A stretch of 24,960 bases of DNA from assembly GCA_008931825.1 (NCBI GenBank), contig QXVZ01003555.1, forward strand, positions 1 to 24,960, given 5' to 3'. The notes under the pieces are model-generated. The model saw only the letters and a program-made list of their open reading frames with translations. It was not told the DNA's origin and ran no database searches. Source of the DNA: Phallusia fumigata. Its lineage: Eukaryota > Chordata > Ascidiacea > Phlebobranchia > Ascidiidae. Shown one piece after another: positions 22,419 through 24,960 of the stretch. The stretch's first letter is position 1, and each line of letters starts with the position of its first letter. The position numbers and the translations under genes are program-made.

Positions 22419-23832
22419 CGAACACACAACGCGCGGTTAGGTTGTACCGCAGTCTGTCTTTTTAACGTGTTAACACGATCATGCGCAGCAAACGCGCAGA
22501 TTCCGGCACTTGCAATGCACCTTAATTTCTCTTGTTGGGTTTGCTGGCTTATAGCGTAAACAGCCTTTAGTTTTTTTGAAGACATGCTTCCAACAAATGT
22601 AAATAGTTACAAACGGACGTGACATAGATGCAAATTAGATTTCCCCTTAAGCTATACAGTTTAAACGCATGATGAGGTTAACTTTGGGTTTTATGTTTTT
22701 CAAATGAAGATTTGATTGTTGAATTCATTGAGTCGGGCCGCTTTGCTTTCTTGAGACTTTGATTTTTGAACTGTCAATGGTATTGCCGTCGAGTGCCATT
22801 GTTTCTTTATTCACTTGTATTTGTGCGTAATTACGGCGTAAAGTTGTTGGTAGGAAACGCCGTCGCCTGAACGTCGACCGGGCCGTAACAAAGCGCACGT
22901 GTCCACAAAAACTGTAACTGTTTGTCGTTGCTTTGTCTTGCAACAACCACAGACAAAGGCCTTGGTCAAAGAGACGCACGCCTTTCAACTGCGGAAATGG
23001 TCGTGCGTCGTAAAACAAATAATTGCCTCCGAAAGAGGCCATTTTCCGGTCTCGTATCGAACTAATAACCCCGTTAACACAGTTAATTGCACGACCGTGT
23101 GCATACCACGCCTTATTATCACTGGCACAAAGCCGCAATTAAACCGTCACAATCACTGCTTTGGTGCCAGTCACGTGACGTGGCGACCTAGTAGTTTTTG
23201 TTGACATTTTGTGTGTGTGAGAAAATTCGGTTTCAAGCAAGAGAGTTGTAAAAGTGGTGGCAAGATGAATTTGTTTTGATATCTGTAAACACGTGCAGCA
23301 ATATCACAGTGCAAGACAATGTAGGACTTGTTTTCCATCACGTCGCATATCTTTAATCACTGGTGATGAAATCAAGCCTGAAGACTGAGCTTAACTTAAC
23401 CCGATGTTCGAATATTTAACGTTTTGTTTCCCGTCCCGAATACAAGTGCTGTTAGGTTCCATAGGAACTCAGTTATGGTCAGCATCAAGGCGGCGTGTCT
23501 TTGATCCGTTCCGACAAGTATGGATATTTTCTCACGCCCATTCCGTTGACTTGGCCCTGTTGGCCTTGACCAGCAAATTAAAGGTCGTGCCGCTGCACGT
23601 GACATCTCACTACAAACTATCACAGCTCTGATTGCTACAATCTAAGCCGATTACAAGGATCCCCAACTTTAAGTGGAGGAAAATTAAAACCTCGTCCCGA
23701 CACCCTTGGTGCGAAGCCTCTCTTCTTTTCTCACAAAGACAAGTGTTGAAACTTGTTCGGTATCATTTGGTTAACAAACGCGGTAGGCAACTTAATTTGC
23801 CCCAAAACATTCACAGCAAACATTTATGGACC
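22419..23832. other. Sequence without a supported gene
   Basis: CACGTG is concentrated here (22896, 23172, 23290 and 23596). The longest frame is 137 codons on the minus strand (23138-22725), overlapped by a 101-codon plus frame. Neither is recognisable. Confidence 0.4.
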
Positions 23833-23943
23833 AAAATCACCACCATGGGTACTTTGTAAACGTTGAAAGTAATCCCGCAAACTATAAGTCATGAAAACAC
23901 ATTTGACAACAAATGTCATAGCAGCGAATTCTTGGAAAATCTT
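23833..23943 (+). repeat. Identical duplicate, left copy, ending at N 23944
   Basis: These 111 bases recur unchanged at 23945-24055. This is another unmerged overlap. Confidence 0.9.
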
Positions 23944-23944
23944 N

Positions 23945-24055
23945 AAAATCACCACCATGGGTACTTTGTAAACGTTGAAAGTAATCCCGCAAACTATAAG
24001 TCATGAAAACACATTTGACAACAAATGTCATAGCAGCGAATTCTTGGAAAATCTT
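23945..24055 (+). repeat. Identical duplicate, right copy, after N 23944
   Basis: This is the partner of 23833-23943. The minus-strand open frame at 24076-23882 spans the N and is an artefact of the join. Confidence 0.9.
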
Positions 24056-24727
24056 CGAGCATCCTTCCCACGTCAATAACCGCTACTCAGTTGGTCCAGC
24101 ACAAGCTCAAACGCTCCCTGCTGTTTCCACTGCGCCGGATTATCCGCCCACGTCGAGTTGGAAATAATTGGATCTTGCCAAAACCTATTTGACTCCGATG
24201 TCTTACCGACGACATCACAATTGAATTTGCGCGACCAGAGACCAGGAATATCTATGTGGGAATATCGGATTGCCATATAGGGGGTATTCGATGGTGCAGA
24301 TATTCTTAGAAAACCTTTCGAGTGCAGGTTGCGTGGGAGGAGGGTCTAGAAACCTTCTACGTTGTGCTGTTTACCACAGTCGTCCCCCAACCAGTGTCCG
24401 ACTAAATCCATTGTTACCTTCTTTGCAAAAACCATCTGGAACAGTTTTATTATTTCATATTAATGAACATTGTGATTAACAGGGCCGTTGCATTTTTTTG
24501 TAATCTTGAACGTGTACTGATAATGCGTTTATACCCGTACGTGAAGCAAAATTTCTCTTGCTATTAAGCACCATAGTAAAACGCTTTGTGAAATGGAGCC
24601 TTGTTAACGCTGTTACAGCTTCATTACCCCGACCTCTTGGAAAATCAGTTTCATCCAGACAGGGGAGTCAACAAAATCCAGTGGAGTGTGACCTTCGGTA
24701 TATCTCTATTTTTCTCTTTCCAAACAG
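24056..24727. other. Probable intron or flank of the 24728 exon
   Basis: A minus frame at 24276-24073 and a plus frame at 24270-24479 are open, without splice sites that fit the 24728 exon. I see no upstream partner exon I can support. Confidence 0.35.
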
Positions 24728-24878
24728 ACCTCCCAGTCAATTTTACCGGCGACGCAGCGATTGCCGACGCCTTCCATCACAAGATTTCTTATCTCAGCCG
24801 TAAAGCGTCGCGACCGCTTGTCTCGTCCGGTAACCTTGGCAACGCCAACGTCACCAGGGTCCTGTTTTCGACAGGACG
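24728..24878 (+). CDS. Candidate internal coding exon, unknown protein
   Basis: This 151-base exon lies between a pyrimidine-rich acceptor (TTTTTCTCTTTCC then AAACAG) and a near-consensus donor ACG|GTGAGA. It enters in phase 1 and leaves in phase 2. The open frame gives about 50 residues. They begin LPVNFTGDAAIADAFHHKIS, then include YLSRKASRP and end NLGNANVTRVLFSTG. GC content is above the flanks. The minus frame over the same bases is also open but lacks comparable splice sites. I do not recognise the family. The rest of the gene would lie upstream of 24700 and beyond the window's right edge. Confidence 0.45.
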
Positions 24879-24960
24879 GTGAGAAGGTTATGGATTGGCT
24901 CAGACTGCACTGTTTTTCTTTCCCTGCTGTAGTTGTCACGCCGGTATCACGTGATCCATT

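Noticed and set aside
22725..23138. 137-codon minus-strand frame
   Set aside because: No domain, no supporting splice or poly(A) signals, and an overlapping plus frame of 101 codons. It is near the chance limit.
23882..24076. Minus frame across N 23944 with an internally repeated peptide
   Set aside because: The repeat comes from the duplicated contig ends, not from a repeat protein.
1..24960. tRNA genes, CRISPR arrays, IS elements, phage or bacterial operons
   Set aside because: I found no A/B box pair, no spaced direct repeats, and no transposase or ribosome-binding-site pattern. The only long frame is a eukaryotic gene with an intron.

Overview
The window reads as nuclear DNA of an invertebrate animal. 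Most of it has no long open frame. Introns show GT/AG borders, and the one gene I can name is a metazoan cell-cycle regulator. Six of the seven single N bases sit between direct duplicates of 110 to 621 bp. Three duplicate pairs are nearly or fully identical; the other three differ by several percent, two of them by about 4 to 5 percent. This is what unmerged contig ends and alternative haplotypes of a very heterozygous genome look like. An ascidian such as Ciona savignyi would fit, but that is inference.

The solid result is a minus-strand Cip/Kip cyclin-dependent kinase inhibitor gene (CDKN1 family, the p21/p27/p57 type). It has a coding exon at 13994-13133, an 855-bp intron, and a short terminal coding exon at 12277-12159, which together predict 326 residues. 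The first exon holds the cyclin-docking motif, the helix, and the CDK-binding strand with the Phe-Tyr plug. It also has many Ser/Thr-Pro sites, a second RxLF motif and a basic nuclear signal. A phase-1 intron splits a PCNA-box or degron-like element at the same place as in vertebrate CDKN1A. A poly(A) signal and a strong splice donor follow the stop codon. A possible 5' noncoding exon lies at about 14660-14369.

Elsewhere I find only isolated candidate exons. The best is a plus-strand internal exon at 24728-24878 with strong splice sites on both sides. Weaker ones lie at 9742-9887 (membrane-like), 10320-10491 with 10921-11012, 11538-11622, and 17953-17614 on the minus strand. None could be assigned to a family by eye.

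Three places (about 6292-6330, 9398-9435 and 20611-20676) carry the same pairing of an E-box CACGTG with an E2F-type GGCGGGAA site 8 to 10 bp apart, two of them with a CCAAT box. They look like promoter modules and mark where further genes may start. I found no rRNA, tRNA, CRISPR array, intact mobile element or operon-like gene cluster.
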